From positions 1,116,001-1,180,000 of the forward strand of contig NZ_CP060789.1 of the NCBI RefSeq assembly GCF_014489575.1: 64,000 nucleotides of DNA, read 5' to 3'. Origin of the DNA: Tessaracoccus defluvii (GTDB lineage: Bacteria > Actinomycetota > Actinomycetes > Propionibacteriales > Propionibacteriaceae). Shown here piece after piece: positions 1-10,317 of this stretch; the stretch's first letter is position 1, and every line of letters begins with the position of its first letter. The notes below the pieces were generated by a model. The model saw only the letters and a program-made list of their open reading frames with translations. It did no database searches and had not been told where the DNA came from. The position numbers were made by a program, and so were the translations under genes.

Positions 1-1313
1 TGAATCCCCGCCGCGTCGCCTTCGACGTCCTGCGCCAGGTGACCGGTGAGGACGCCTACGCCAACCTGGCGCTGGCCAAGCGCCTCGCCACCGCCGGCCT
101 CTCCGCACGTGACGCAGGCCTGGTCACCGAGCTCGTCGCAGGCACCTGCCGCGCCATGGGCAGCTACGACCGCATCATTGAGGCCGCCTCCGGCCGCGCC
201 CTGGGAACCCTGCAACCCGCCGTCGTCGACCTTCTTCGGCTCGGCGCCCACCAGGCGCTCGGCATGGGCATGAAGCGCTACGCCGCGGTCGCCACGACCG
301 TCGAGCTGGCCCGCTCCACCGTCGGTCAGCGCGTCACCGGCCTGGTCAACGCCGTGATGCGCAAGGTCGCCGCGCAGAGCCTGGAGGCCTGGCTCGACCA
401 GCTCGCCGCCGGCGAGGACGAACTGGGAGCTGTCGCCGTGCGCGGCAGTCACCCACGCTGGATCGTCGAGGCCTACGCCGATGTGCTGCCCGCCGCGGAA
501 CTGCCCGCGGCGCTCGAGGCCAACAACCTCGCCCCGCGGCCCACGCTCGTGGTGCGGCCCGGCCTGGCGAAGGTCGCCGACCTGAGGGACGCCACGCCAA
601 CGCGTTTCTCCCCGTTCGGCGCCACCGCGGAGGGCGCGCCGAACGACCAGCCCGCCGTCCGCGACGGGCGCGCCGGGGTGCAGGACGAGGGTTCGCAGCT
701 GGTCGCCTGGGCACTGTCGCGGGTCGACGCGCCCTCCGGCCCCTGGCTCGACCTGTGCGCCGGGCCCGGTGGCAAGGCTGCCCTGCTCACCGGGCTCGCC
801 CGCGAGGCCGGCACCTGGCTCCTGGCCGGGGAGGCGCAGGAGCACAGGGCGCGGCTCGTGGCCGACGCGCTGTCGGTCTACCCCGACGGGTACCAGGTGA
901 TCACCGCCGACGGCACCCGGCCGGCCTGGGGCCAGGGGTTCGCCCGGGTGATGGCCGACGTCCCCTGCTCCGGCCTCGGAGCGCTCCGCCGTCGGCCCGA
1001 CTCGCGCTGGCGCCGCGACCCGGACGCCGTGACGTCGCTCGGAGGGCTGCAGCGCGCCCTGCTGCGCACCGCCATCGCCTCGGCCGCCCCGGGCGGGGTC
1101 GTCGCCTACGTGACGTGCTCGCCGCACCGCGCGGAGACGACGGACATCGTCGACGCCGTCCTCGCCGAGACGCCGGCCGTGACGCGGCTGCGGGCGGCGG
1201 ACTACCTGCCCGAGGTTCCCGACGCTGCGGTGGGCGACGACGTCCAGCTGTGGCCGCAGCGCCACGGCACCGACGCCATGTATCTGGCGCTGCTGCGCGT
1301 GGGTGGTGCCTGA
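1..1313 (+). CDS. rsmB: 16S rRNA (cytosine-5) methyltransferase RsmB, 5' end outside window
   Basis: RsmB/Sun methylates C967-type cytosines of 16S rRNA with S-adenosylmethionine. An N-terminal NusB-like RNA-binding region (about the first 130 residues) is followed by a Rossmann methyltransferase domain. Visible motifs are the SAM-binding DLCAGPGGKA, the catalytic DVPCSGLGALRRRPD and the second cysteine motif VTCSPHRAE. The first GTG is at 39, but the frame is open to the first bases of the window and reads PRRVAFDVLRQ, the conserved RsmB start, so translation begins upstream of the window. rpe follows 43 bp downstream, a common actinobacterial pairing. Function is very likely; only the true start is missing. 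Confidence 0.93.
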   Translation, partial: NPRRVAFDVLRQVTGEDAYANLALAKRLATAGLSARDAGLVTELVAGTCRAMGSYDRIIEAASGRALGTLQPAVVDLLRLGAHQALGMGMKRYAAVATTVELARSTVGQRVTGLVNAVMRKVAAQSLEAWLDQLAAGEDELGAVAVRGSHPRWIVEAYADVLPAAELPAALEANNLAPRPTLVVRPGLAKVADLRDATPTRFSPFGATAEGAPNDQPAVRDGRAGVQDEGSQLVAWALSRVDAPSGPWLDLCAGPGGKAALLTGLAREAGTWLLAGEAQEHRARLVADALSVYPDGYQVITADGTRPAWGQGFARVMADVPCSGLGALRRRPDSRWRRDPDAVTSLGGLQRALLRTAIASAAPGGVVAYVTCSPHRAETTDIVDAVLAETPAVTRLRAADYLPEVPDAAVGDDVQLWPQRHGTDAMYLALLRVGGA

Positions 1314-1356
1314 CCCGGCGGGCCTGTGGGGCGGAGGGTTGGATAGGGTGCGGGCT

Positions 1357-2009
1357 ATGCGCATCACGCCGAGCATCCTGAACGCAGACTTCGCCAACCT
1401 CGCCGCCGAGATCGGCCGGATCCCCGGGCGGACGCCATCCACGTCGACGTGATGGACAACCACTTCGTCCCGAACCTCTCGCTCGGGCTCCCGGTGGTCG
1501 AGTCGATCCGGCGCAGCACCGACCAGTTCCTCGACATCCACCTGATGATCGCCGACCCCGACCGGTGGGCACCCGCGTATGCGGAGGCCGGCGCCGAGTC
1601 GGTCACGTTCCACGTCGAGGCCGCCGCAGCGCCCATCCGACTCGCGCGCGAGCTGCGCGCCAAGGGGGCGCGCGCCTCGATGGCGCTGAAGCCGGCAACG
1701 CCCATCGAGCCCTACGCAGACATGCTCGACGAGGTCGACATGGTGCTGCTCATGACTGTCGAGCCCGGCTTCGGCGGCCAGAAGTTCCTCGACCTGGTCC
1801 TGCCGAAGATCCGCCGGACCCGGGAACTGCTGGGGGACCGCCCGATCTGGCTCCAGGTCGACGGCGGCGTGAGCGTCGAGACCATCGGCCGGTGCGCCGA
1901 GGCGGGGGCCGACACGTTCGTCGCGGGATCTGCCGTCTACAGCGCCGACGACCCCGACGCGATGGTCGCCCAGCTGCGCGACATCGCCGTGGCGGCCTGC
2001 CGCCACTGA
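1357..2009 (+). CDS. rpe: Ribulose-phosphate 3-epimerase (apparent frameshift)
   Basis: Interconverts D-ribulose 5-phosphate and D-xylulose 5-phosphate in the pentose phosphate pathway (cytosol, TIM barrel). The ATG at 1357 gives [15 protein letters not shown], the family's N-terminus. The second frame carries [28 protein letters not shown] and VDGGV, which hold the metal and phosphate-binding residues. The frames change near 1425-1430: adding one G to the CCCCGGG run restores [13 protein letters not shown]. The rebuilt protein is about 217 residues, normal for Rpe. The lesion is probably a sequence error, because the gene is usually essential and the rest is fully conserved. Confidence 0.9.
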
Positions 2010-2016
2010 GCGGACG

Positions 2017-2858
2017 TCAGCGGCTGTCGTCGCCCGTCTGCCGGCGGAGGAACTTCTCCAACTCAGCGGCGATCGTGTCGCCCGTGGCGCCCTCGACCTG
2101 CTCCGCGTCGCGGGCCTCCTCGAGCTGCCCGATGTACTCGGCGATGTCGGGGTCCTGCCTGCTCAGCTGATCGACGGCGGAGCTCCACTTGACCGCCTCC
2201 TCCGGGATCTCCGCGTGGTCGAGCTGGACCCGGAGCAGCGTCTCCAGCTCCGTCAGGAGTGCGTCCTGCGCCTTCGGGTTCGGCGGCGACGACACGTAGT
2301 GTGGCACCGAGACCCACAGCGAGGCCGCCGGGATCCGCTCGTCCATCATCTGCTGGCTGGCGACGCCGATCATGCCGGTGGGACCGGTGTAGTCGTTGGG
2401 TTCCATCGCGTACCGGGCACCCACGGTCGGGTCGGTGGTGTAGACGCCGACGGGAAGCGGGCGGGAGTGCGGGGTGTCGCTCAGCATGGCGCCCAGGAAG
2501 ACGACTAGCTCGGGGAGACGGCCCGCAGCCTGGCCACCAGTTCAGCAGAGAAGCTGCGCCACAGCATGTTGGGTTCGGGACCGACGACGGCGACGATGTC
2601 GCGCTCCGGGTGGTGGACCACGCGGAGCCGGACGGCCGGCCACTCTATCCACGGCCCGTCGGCCTCCCGCCGCAACATGGGACGCGTGTGCTGGAAGTCC
2701 CAGTACCTCTCGTCATCAATGCGGCCCAGATCCGTGCCGGGGTAGGCGGCGATCAGGTGCGTGATCAGGTCACTCGCCGCGTTTCCGGCGTCGTTCCACC
2801 CGGAGAAGGCGATGACGGCAGCAGGGCTCCTCAGATCGACGACGGGCGGAAAATCCAT
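2017..2858 (-). CDS. PAC2 family protein (apparent frameshift)
   Basis: Member of the PAC2 (proteasome assembly chaperone 2-like) family that is widespread in Actinobacteria; the molecular role in bacteria is not established. The start MDFPPVVDLRSPAAVIAFSG with the GWNDAG motif and the later FLGAMLSDTPHSRP and GMIGVA segments are typical. Two frames join near 2511: one added C in the CCCC run gives AVSPELVVFLGAML. The repaired protein is about 280 residues. It is transcribed divergently from metH. PAC2 genes commonly lie between metH and the Pup-proteasome genes in actinomycetes, and prcB/prcA are found 8 kb away here. Confidence 0.85.
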
Positions 2859-3003
2859 GGCCTCAGCCTACCCTCCCGGCCCCGCTGACCCCCGGCACGA
2901 CGCCCGCGACGGCCACCAGACCACCGTCGTGTTCGCTGTCCGCTGACGGACGGGGGCCGGGCAGCATTCTGGCACGCGGGAGAACGCCGGTAGCCTGTGG
3001 GCC

Positions 3004-6000
3004 GTGCCGAACAGACTTGCTGAACACCTCAACCGCCGCGTCCTCGTTGCCGACGGGGCCATGGGGACCATGCTCCAAGCCGTCGGCGATCTGTCGCTGA
3101 CGGACGACTTCCTCGACCTCGAGGGATGCAACGAAATCCTCAACGTCACCCGCCCCGACGTGGTCGCCGCGGTCCACCGCGCCTACTTCGAGGCAGGAGC
3201 CGACGCCGTCGAGACCAACACCTTCGGCACCAACCTCGCCGCGCTCGCCGAGTACGACATCGTCGACCGGCTCGAGGAACTGGCCGAGGCAGCCGCCCGG
3301 ATCGCCCGCGGGGTGGCCGACGAGTTCTCGACGCCGGAGCGGCCCCGCTTCGTGCTCGGTTCCATCGGCCCCGGCACGAAGCTGCCGACGCTGGGTCACG
3401 TCACCTTCGCCGCCGTCCGTGACGCCTACCAGCGGCAGGTCGCGGCCATGATCCGCGGGGGATCGACGGCGTCCAGATCGAGACCTGCCAGGACCTGCTC
3501 CAGGCCAAGGCCGCCGTCATCGCCTCGAAGCGGGCTGCCGCCGAGGCAGGCGTCGAGCTGCCGATCCTGGTGAACGTCACGGTCGAGACGACCGGCACCA
3601 TGCTGCTCGGCTCCGAGATCGGGGCGGCGCTGACCACGCTGGAGGCGCTGGGCGTCGACTGCATCGGCCTGAACTGCGCCACCGGCCCCGCCGAGATGGG
3701 CGAGCACCTGCGCCACCTGTCGCGCCGGGCCCGGATCGCGATCGGCGCGATGCCCAACGCTGGGCTTCCGGAGCTCACGGCCGACGGGGCCCGCTACCCG
3801 CTCGGCCCCGAGGGGCTCGCCGACGCGCTGGAGGGCTACGTCGACACGCTCGGCCTCGCCGTCATCGGCGGCTGCTGCGGCACGACGCCCGAACACATCC
3901 GGCTTCTGGCTGAGCGCTTCGGCGGCCGCGAGGTCGTCGACCGCACGCCCAGCGACGAGCGCTCCGCATCCAGCCTGTACGTCGAGGTGCCGTTCGCGCA
4001 GGACGCCAGCTACCTCAACATCGGCGAACGCACCAACGCGAACGGTTCGAAGGCCTTCCGCGAGGCGATGCTGGCCGAGAACTGGGACGAGTGCGTCGAC
4101 ATCGCCAAGGCCCAGGCGCGCGACGGCGCCCACGTCCTCGACCTGTGCATCGACTATGTGGGCCGCGACGGCGTGGCCGACATGGCCGAGCTCGCCTCCC
4201 GGCTCGCGACCGCCGTCACCCTGCCGGTGGTGCTCGACTCCACCGAGCCCCGGTGCTGGAGGCCGGCCTCGAGCGCCTCGCGGGGCGCTGCGTCATCAAC
4301 TCGGTCAACTACGAGGACGGCGACGGGCCCGACAGCCGGTTCGGCCGCGTCATGCCACTGGTCAAGGAGCACGGCGCCGCCGTCGTGGCCCTCACCATCG
4401 ACGAGGAGGGCCAGGCCCGCACCGCCGAGTGGAAGGTGCGGGTGGCCTCGCGCCTCATCGACGACCTGGTCGGGAACTGGGGGAGGGACGTCGGCGACAT
4501 CCTCGTCGACTGCCTCACGTTCCCGATCGCCACCGGCCAGGAGGAGACCCGCCGCGACGGGCTCGAGACCATCGAGGCGATCCGCGAGCTGAAGCGCCGC
4601 TACCCGGGGGTCCGCACCACGCTGGGCGTCAGCAACGTGTCGTTCGGCCTGAACCCGGCCGCCCGGATCGTGCTGAACTCCGTGTTCCTGCACGAGTGCG
4701 TGGCCGCCGGCCTGGACTCCGCCATCGTGCACAGCGCCAAGATCCTGCCGATGGACCGGATCCCCGAGGAGCAGCGACAGGTCGCGCTCGACCTCGTCTA
4801 CGACCGCCGCGACGGCGACTACGACCCGCTGACCCGCTTCCTGGAGCTGTTCGAGGGCGTCACGGCCGCCTCCGCGCGGGCCACCCGCGCAGCCGAGCTC
4901 GCCGCCCTCCCGCTGGGGGAGCGGCTGCAGCGCCGCATCATTGACGGTGAAGGCAAGGGCCTGGAGGCCGACCTCGACGAGGCGTTGCACTCCAAGCCGG
5001 CGCTCGGCATCATCAACGAGGACCTGCTGGCCGGCATGAAGATCGTCGGCGAGCTGTTCGGCTCCGGCCAGATGCAGCTGCCGTTCGTGCTGCAGTCGGC
5101 CGAGGTCATGAAGACCGCCGTCGCATACCTCGAGCCGCACATGGAGAAGTCGGAGTCGGACGCAGGCAAGGGCACGCTGGTCCTGGCCACCGTCCGCGGC
5201 GACGTCCACGACATCGGCAAGAACCTCGTCGACATCATCGTCAGCAACAACGGTTACACGGTCATCAACATCGGCATCAAGCAGCCGATCCAGGCCATCG
5301 TCGAGGCCGCGCAGACCAACGGGGCCGACGCGATCGGCATGTCCGGCCTGCTCGTGAAGTCGACGCTGGTGATGCGTGACAACCTGGCCGAACTCAACCG
5401 CCTCGGCCTTGCCGACCGGTACCCGGTGCTGCTGGGCGGCGCCGCCCTCACCCGCACGTTCGTCGAGCACGACCTCGGCGACATGTTCGACGGCGAGGTC
5501 CGCTACGCCAAGGACGCGTTCGAGGGACTGGCCCTGATGGACGCCGTCATGGCCGTCAAGCAGGGCGTGCCGGGCGCCGCACTGCCCGAGCCGCGGCGCC
5601 GCCGCATCGCGAAGACCTCGCTCATCGAGATCGCCGAGCCGCAGCTGGGGGTGCGCTCCTCCGTCGCCCGCGACGTGGACGTGCCGACCCCGCCGTTCTG
5701 GGGAAGCCGGGTCGTGAAGGGCATCCAGCTCGCCGACGTGAACGCCTGGCTCGACCACCGCGCCACGTTCGTGGGGCAGTGGGGACTCAAGACGCTGAGG
5801 GGCGGCCCCAGCTACGAGGAACTGCTGGAGACGGAGGCGCTGCCGCGGCTGCGGATGTGGCTCGACCGGATCAAGACGGAGAACCTCGCCAACTTCGGCG
5901 TCGTCTACGGCTACTACCCGGTCCACTCCGAGGGAGAGACGCTGATCCTCGGCGCACCCGACGACCCGGCCCGCGAGATCGCCCGGTTCACGTTCCCGCG

Positions 6001-6484
6001 CCAGCGCCGCGACGGAGGCCTCTGCCTCGCCGACTACTTCCGGGACCGGGAGGAGGCCGCCGAGAAGGGCCCCGACGTGCTCGCCATGCAGCTCGTCACC
6101 ATGGGCTCGGAGGTCGCCCGCGCCACGCAGCGGCTGTTCGAGGCCAACGCCTACCGCGACTACCTGGAGCTGCACGGCCTGTCCGTGCAGCTGACGGAGG
6201 CGCTGGCGGAGCTGTGGCACTCCCGCATCCGCGAGGAGCTCGGCTTCCCGGCCCGCGACGCCGACATCGACCGGGCCATCCGCGACCAGGCCTACCGCGG
6301 CTCCCGCTACTCCTTCGGCTACCCCGCCTGCCCCGACCTGGAGGACCGCCGCACCCTGGTCGGCCTCCTCGATCCGTCCAGGATCGGCGTCGAACTCAGC
6401 GAGGAGCTCCAGCTCCACCCCGAGCAGTCCACCGACGCCATCGTCGTCCACCACCCGGAAGCGAAGTACTTCAATGCTGGTTGA
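3004..6484 (+). CDS. metH: Cobalamin-dependent methionine synthase (two apparent frameshifts)
   Basis: Transfers the methyl group of 5-methyltetrahydrofolate to homocysteine through methylcobalamin. The expected domain order is visible. The homocysteine-binding barrel has LNCATGP and the zinc-ligand motif GGCCGTTPEH. The pterin-binding barrel starts at GERTNANGSKAF. The cap and B12-binding domain has GDVHDIGKN, whose His is the cobalt ligand. The C-terminal AdoMet reactivation domain contains YRGSRYSFGYPACPD. Start is GTG 3004 (MPNRLAEHLNRRVL). One missing G near 3457-3461 and one missing C near 4248-4251 split the gene; both repairs restore continuous family sequence, about 1160 residues, which is the usual length. 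The stop overlaps the next gene by 11 bp. Confidence 0.93.
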
Positions 6485-7151
6485 TCCCGCCGCCGTCCTC
6501 TGGGACTTCGACGGCACCCTCGTCGACAGCGAACCCGTCTGGGCGCAGATCGAGGCCGAGATGCTCGCCGGCTACGGCGTCGTCTGGGGCCCCGAGGAGA
6601 TGCGCTCCAAGATCGGGCAGCACGCCGAGGTCACGACCGCGCAGATGGCCGAGGCAATCGGCCGCCCCGAGCTCCAGGCCGAGCTGCACCACGAACTGCA
6701 CGAGCGTGTCGCCGACCGGCTCACCCGCGACGGCCTCCCGTGGCTGCCCGGGGCGCTCGAGCTGCTGGACGAGGTCACCGCTGCGGGCATCCGCAGCGTC
6801 GTCGTCACCGCCTCCGCCGGTCTCGTGATGGACGCCGCGGCGCGGCTGCTGCCCGAGGCCCTCGAGTTCGTGATCACCGCCGACGACGTGTCGAGGACGA
6901 AGCCCGACCCGGAATGCTACGAGCTGGCCATGGCCCGTCTCGGCGTGACGGCCGACGAGGTCATCATCCTCGAGGACTCGGTGCCCGGCACCGCGGCCGG
7001 CCTCGCCTCCGGCGCGTTCGTCTACGCCGTCCCGGCGCTGGCCATCCTCGAGCCCCATCCCCGGCTGCACGTCGCCCAGGGCGGACTGGCCGGCACGACC
7101 CTCGCCGAGCTCACCGGTCTCTGGCGTCAGTACAGGAAGGTTGCGGCGTGA
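6474..7151 (+). CDS. HAD-family phosphatase (beta-phosphoglucomutase-like)
   Basis: A 225-residue haloacid dehalogenase hydrolase. Motif I is DFDGTLVDSEP (nucleophile and general-acid Asp), motif II is the VVTAS region, motif III contains SRTKPDPECY, and motif IV is ILEDSVPGTAAG. The four-helix cap lies between motifs I and II, as in the beta-phosphoglucomutase/phosphatase subfamily. Its ATG lies inside the end of metH and its TGA overlaps the trmI GTG by 4 bp, so the three genes are probably cotranscribed. The substrate cannot be read from the sequence. A HAD gene of this type between metH and trmI is frequent in actinobacteria. Confidence 0.85.
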   Translation: MLVDPAAVLWDFDGTLVDSEPVWAQIEAEMLAGYGVVWGPEEMRSKIGQHAEVTTAQMAEAIGRPELQAELHHELHERVADRLTRDGLPWLPGALELLDEVTAAGIRSVVVTASAGLVMDAAARLLPEALEFVITADDVSRTKPDPECYELAMARLGVTADEVIILEDSVPGTAAGLASGAFVYAVPALAILEPHPRLHVAQGGLAGTTLAELTGLWRQYRKVAA

Positions 7152-8095
7152 CGAATCTGTCCGGCGTGGTCAGGGGCCCGCTGCAGGCGGGCGAGCGTGT
7201 GACGCTCACCGACACGAAGGGGCGCCGCAAGTCGCTGCTGCTCCGCGAGGGCGGGGTGTGGCACACCACGAAGGGCGCGGTGAGCCACGACGACCTGATC
7301 GGCGGCCCCGAAGGGGTCACCGTCACCTCCGTCGGTGGCATGACCTACCTGGCCTTCCGGCCGCTCTTGAGCGAGTTCATGGTCTCGATGCCACGCGACG
7401 CCGCGGTCATCTACCCGAAGGACGCTGCCCAGATCCTCATGTGGACCGACATCTTCCCTGGCGCCCGCGTGCTGGAGGCGGGAGTCGGCTCCGGCGCCCT
7501 GTCGCTGGCGCTGCTGCGGGCCATCGGCCCGGACGGTTCGCTGCACTCGTACGAGCGACGCGAGCGGTTCGCCGACGTCGCCAGGAAGAACGTCGAGACG
7601 TTCCTCGACGGCCCGCACCCCGCGTGGACCTTGACCGTCGGCGACCTGGTCGAGGCCATCGAGCACGAGCCGATCGACCGGGTCATCCTCGACATGCTGG
7701 CCCCCTGGGAGTGCATCGACGCCGTGGGGGAGCGGCTCGTCGCCGGCGGAGTCATCTGCTGCTACGTGGCCACCGCGACGCAGCTCGGCCGCGTGGCTGA
7801 CACGCTGCGGGCCCACGGCGGCTTCACGGAGCCGCACGCCACCGAAACCACCGTCCGCGACTGGCACGCGGAGGGTCTGGCGATCCGCCCCGGCCACGGC
7901 ACCTCGGGCCACACCGGATTCCTGATCATCTCCAGGCGGCTGGCCCACGGCGTCAGCGCGCCCATTCGCAAGCGGAGGCCGTCGCCCGGAGCCTACGGGC
8001 CGGACTACCAGGGCCCCCGCCCGGCCAACATCCCCGCTGAGCTCGGTGGGGCCCCGGTGAAGCCGGCCGCCGCCGACGCCGCGGCCGACGACTAA
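7148..8095 (+). CDS. trmI: tRNA (adenine-58-N1)-methyltransferase TrmI
   Basis: Makes m1A58 in the T-loop of tRNA using SAM. The first about 70 residues form the TrmI beta domain (GPLQAGERVTLTDTKGR). The methyltransferase domain follows with VLEAGVGSGALSLALL for SAM binding and the catalytic-loop motif VILDMLAPWE. GTG 7148 is chosen because it forms a GTGA overlap with the HAD stop and begins the conserved domain; a longer in-frame extension lies entirely inside the HAD gene. Length is 315 residues. The C-terminus is an Ala/Pro-rich tail. In many actinomycetes trmI directly precedes the proteasomal ATPase gene arc/mpa, which is absent here. Confidence 0.92.
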   Translation: MTNLSGVVRGPLQAGERVTLTDTKGRRKSLLLREGGVWHTTKGAVSHDDLIGGPEGVTVTSVGGMTYLAFRPLLSEFMVSMPRDAAVIYPKDAAQILMWTDIFPGARVLEAGVGSGALSLALLRAIGPDGSLHSYERRERFADVARKNVETFLDGPHPAWTLTVGDLVEAIEHEPIDRVILDMLAPWECIDAVGERLVAGGVICCYVATATQLGRVADTLRAHGGFTEPHATETTVRDWHAEGLAIRPGHGTSGHTGFLIISRRLAHGVSAPIRKRRPSPGAYGPDYQGPRPANIPAELGGAPVKPAAADAAADD

Positions 8096-8108
8096 CTGCA
8101 CATGTGAG

Positions 8109-8140
8109 CACCGGCCCGGCACCCCGCCGTCGGGCCGGTG
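8109..8140 (+). terminator. Hairpin after trmI
   Basis: Perfect 10-bp inverted repeat (CACCGGCCCG and CGGGCCGGTG) with a 12-nt loop, 14 bp past the trmI stop. There is no U-tract, so it could stop transcription or protect an mRNA end. It separates the metH-trmI unit from araB. Confidence 0.6.
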
Positions 8141-8222
8141 AGACGCGCCATTAGGCTGCCGGGAGCACACACAGTTCGGTCCGGGACATCGCCGTCGGGC
8201 CGCGTCGATCCGAGGAGTAACA

Positions 8223-9890
8223 ATGTCGTCCTACGTGTTGGGAATCGACTTCGGCAGCCTGTCCGGCAGGGCGGCCGTCGTCCGGGTCTCCGACGGTGCC
8301 GTCCTGGGGACTGCCGACACGCAGTACCGGCACCAGGTCATGGACCAGCGGCTCACCGCGGGCGACGGGCAGGCGCTGCCGCCGTCCTTCGCACTGCAGA
8401 ACGGCCCCGACTACCTCGAGGTCCTCTGGGACGCCGTCCCGCGGGCGGTCGAGGCCTCCGGTGTCGACCCGGCCGACATCGTCGGCATCGGCCTTGACGT
8501 GACCGCCGCCACCGTCGTCGCCGCCAAGGCAGACGGCAGGCCGCTGAGCACCCTGCCCGAGTTCGCCGACCACCCGCACGCCTACGTCAAGATGTGGAAG
8601 CACCACGGGGCCCACGAGCAGGCCGACCGGATGGTGCGGCTCGCCCGGGAGCGGGGCGACGCCTGGCTCGACCGGTTCGGCGGCGTCATCTCCTCCGAGC
8701 TGATGGTCCCCAAGCTGCTGGAGACACTGGAGGAGGACCGCGCCGTCTACGACGCCACCGATGTCTTCGTCGACGCGTCCGACTGGCTGGTGTGGCAGCT
8801 GACGGGAACCCTCAGCTACGCGGCCGGGCTCGCCGGCTACAAGCGTCTCGTGGTCGACGGCCGGAACCTGCCCTCCGACTACCTCGCCGCCCTCAACCCG
8901 GACTTCGCCCGCGTGTTCGACGACAAGATGGTCGGCCCGATCATCCCCCTCGGCGGCAAGGCCGGCGAACTCCAGCCCGAGGTCGCCGCACACATGGGGC
9001 TGCCCGCAGGAATCGCGGTCGCCGCCGGCAACATCGACGCGCACGCGAACGCGCCGGCTGCCAAGGGCGTCGAGCCCGGGCAGCTCGTCGCAGGCATGGG
9101 CACCTCCACCGCAGCCGTGCTCTGCCACCCCGACCTCCGCGCCGTGCCCGGCGCCTTCGGCATCGTCGACGGCGGTGTCGTCGACGGCCTCTGGGGCTAC
9201 GAGGTGGGCCAGACGTCCGTGGGCGACACGTTCGCCTGGTTCGTCGCCAACTGCGTGCCGCAGCGCTACTTCGACGAGGCCGCCGAGGCCGGCGTCTCCG
9301 TCCATCAGCTGCTGTCCGACCTGTCGGCCGGGCAGGCCGTGGGCGAGCACGGACTGCTGGCGCTGGACTGGAACGGCGGCACCCGCTCCGTCCTGATGGA
9401 CCCGAACCTGTCGGGAATGATCCTCGGACTGACGCTGCAGACGCCTGCCGAGTCCATCTACCGCGCTCTGGTGGAGGCGACGGCCTTCGGCATGCGCCGC
9501 ATCATCCAGGCGTTCCGCGACAGCGGCATCGAGGTGACCGAGTTCATCGCGACCGGTGGCCTGCTCAAGAACCGCGTGCTCATGCAGATCTACGCCGACG
9601 TCCTGAACATGGACATCTCGATCGCGACCAACGCGCAGAACGCGGCCCTCGGGTCGGCGATCTTCGCGGCCGTCGCGGCGGGGGAGTACCCGACGGTGGC
9701 TGCCGCCGCCGACGCCATGGGCGACAAGCGGGTCGCCGCGTACCGGCCGGACCCGGTCCGCGCTGCCGGCTACGACATCCTCTACGACAGGTATTCGGTG
9801 CTGCACGACTACTTCGGTCGGGGCACCAACGAGGTCATGCACGAGCTCAAGGCCCTGCAGCGCAGGGTCCTGCGGGAGGGCAGGGTCTGA
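8223..9890 (+). CDS. araB: L-ribulokinase
   Basis: Phosphorylates L-ribulose to L-ribulose 5-phosphate in L-arabinose catabolism (FGGY kinase family). The N-terminal ATPase fold begins VLGIDFGSLSGRA. The AraB-specific segments HAYVKMWKHH and GGVISSELMVPKLLE follow, then GNIDAHANAPA, GMGTSTA and the C-terminal FGGY-type FIATGGLLKNRVLMQIYAD. At 555 residues it has the usual AraB length. ATG 8223 has the purine-rich GAGGAGTAA just upstream. No araA, araD or arabinose transporter is adjacent. The gene sits where arc, dop and pup are normally found in related genomes. Other pentulose specificity is possible but less likely. Confidence 0.9.
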   Translation: MSSYVLGIDFGSLSGRAAVVRVSDGAVLGTADTQYRHQVMDQRLTAGDGQALPPSFALQNGPDYLEVLWDAVPRAVEASGVDPADIVGIGLDVTAATVVAAKADGRPLSTLPEFADHPHAYVKMWKHHGAHEQADRMVRLARERGDAWLDRFGGVISSELMVPKLLETLEEDRAVYDATDVFVDASDWLVWQLTGTLSYAAGLAGYKRLVVDGRNLPSDYLAALNPDFARVFDDKMVGPIIPLGGKAGELQPEVAAHMGLPAGIAVAAGNIDAHANAPAAKGVEPGQLVAGMGTSTAAVLCHPDLRAVPGAFGIVDGGVVDGLWGYEVGQTSVGDTFAWFVANCVPQRYFDEAAEAGVSVHQLLSDLSAGQAVGEHGLLALDWNGGTRSVLMDPNLSGMILGLTLQTPAESIYRALVEATAFGMRRIIQAFRDSGIEVTEFIATGGLLKNRVLMQIYADVLNMDISIATNAQNAALGSAIFAAVAAGEYPTVAAAADAMGDKRVAAYRPDPVRAAGYDILYDRYSVLHDYFGRGTNEVMHELKALQRRVLREGRV

Positions 9891-9891
9891 A

Positions 9892-10253
9892 TCAGGCCGC
9901 GGCGGCGGCGCGGCGGCGGTCGATCAGCCGGGCGATCAGCCGCCAGCCGAACAGGGTGGCGGCAAGGAACAGCGTCGCCACGACGATGAAGGCGACCGCG
10001 GCGGTGTCACCGGCTGCGACGCGCAAGGCCATTCCGCCGATCAGTGTCACGAGCCACACGATCACCCCTCGCGCCAGCCCCTGCCATCGTCGCCGAGCAG
10101 CGCCAGCACGATCCAGGCGACTGCGCAGGCGACCAGGAACGGCCACGCCGTCACGAACGTGCCCGCCACAGACTCGCCGTGGGACGCGCGACCGACCGCG
10201 GCGAAGACGATGACGGCGACGAAATCGATCAACAGGGGCAGCAGACGCGGCAT
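9892..10253 (-). CDS. DUF3054 membrane protein (apparent frameshift)
   Basis: Small integral membrane protein matching the DUF3054 pattern. It starts MPRLLPLLIDFVAVIVFAAV with IGR-like VGRASHG, has four hydrophobic segments, and ends GWRLIARLIDRRR followed by an Ala run. The ATG at 10253 is preferred over the upstream GTG/ATG options because it begins the conserved domain. The two reading frames join at a GGGG run near 10068; one added G gives REGVIVWLVT. The rebuilt protein is about 120 residues. It converges on araB with one base between the genes. The function is unknown. Confidence 0.8.
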
Positions 10254-10317
10254 GCCCACGAGTCTAGGGGGTCGGCGCGACGGGCAGCTCTCCGCCACGG
10301 GGCCCTAGGATGGCCCG

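Noticed and set aside
2859..3003. Cobalamin riboswitch upstream of metH
   Set aside because: The 145-bp divergent spacer is short and shows no convincing B12-box.
3450..4255. Programmed frameshifting in metH
   Set aside because: The same missing-base pattern occurs in about twenty unrelated genes, so sequence error is the simpler cause.
4154..6517. 787-codon open frame on the minus strand
   Set aside because: It lies fully antisense to metH, whose sequence is conserved throughout; such shadows are expected at this GC content.
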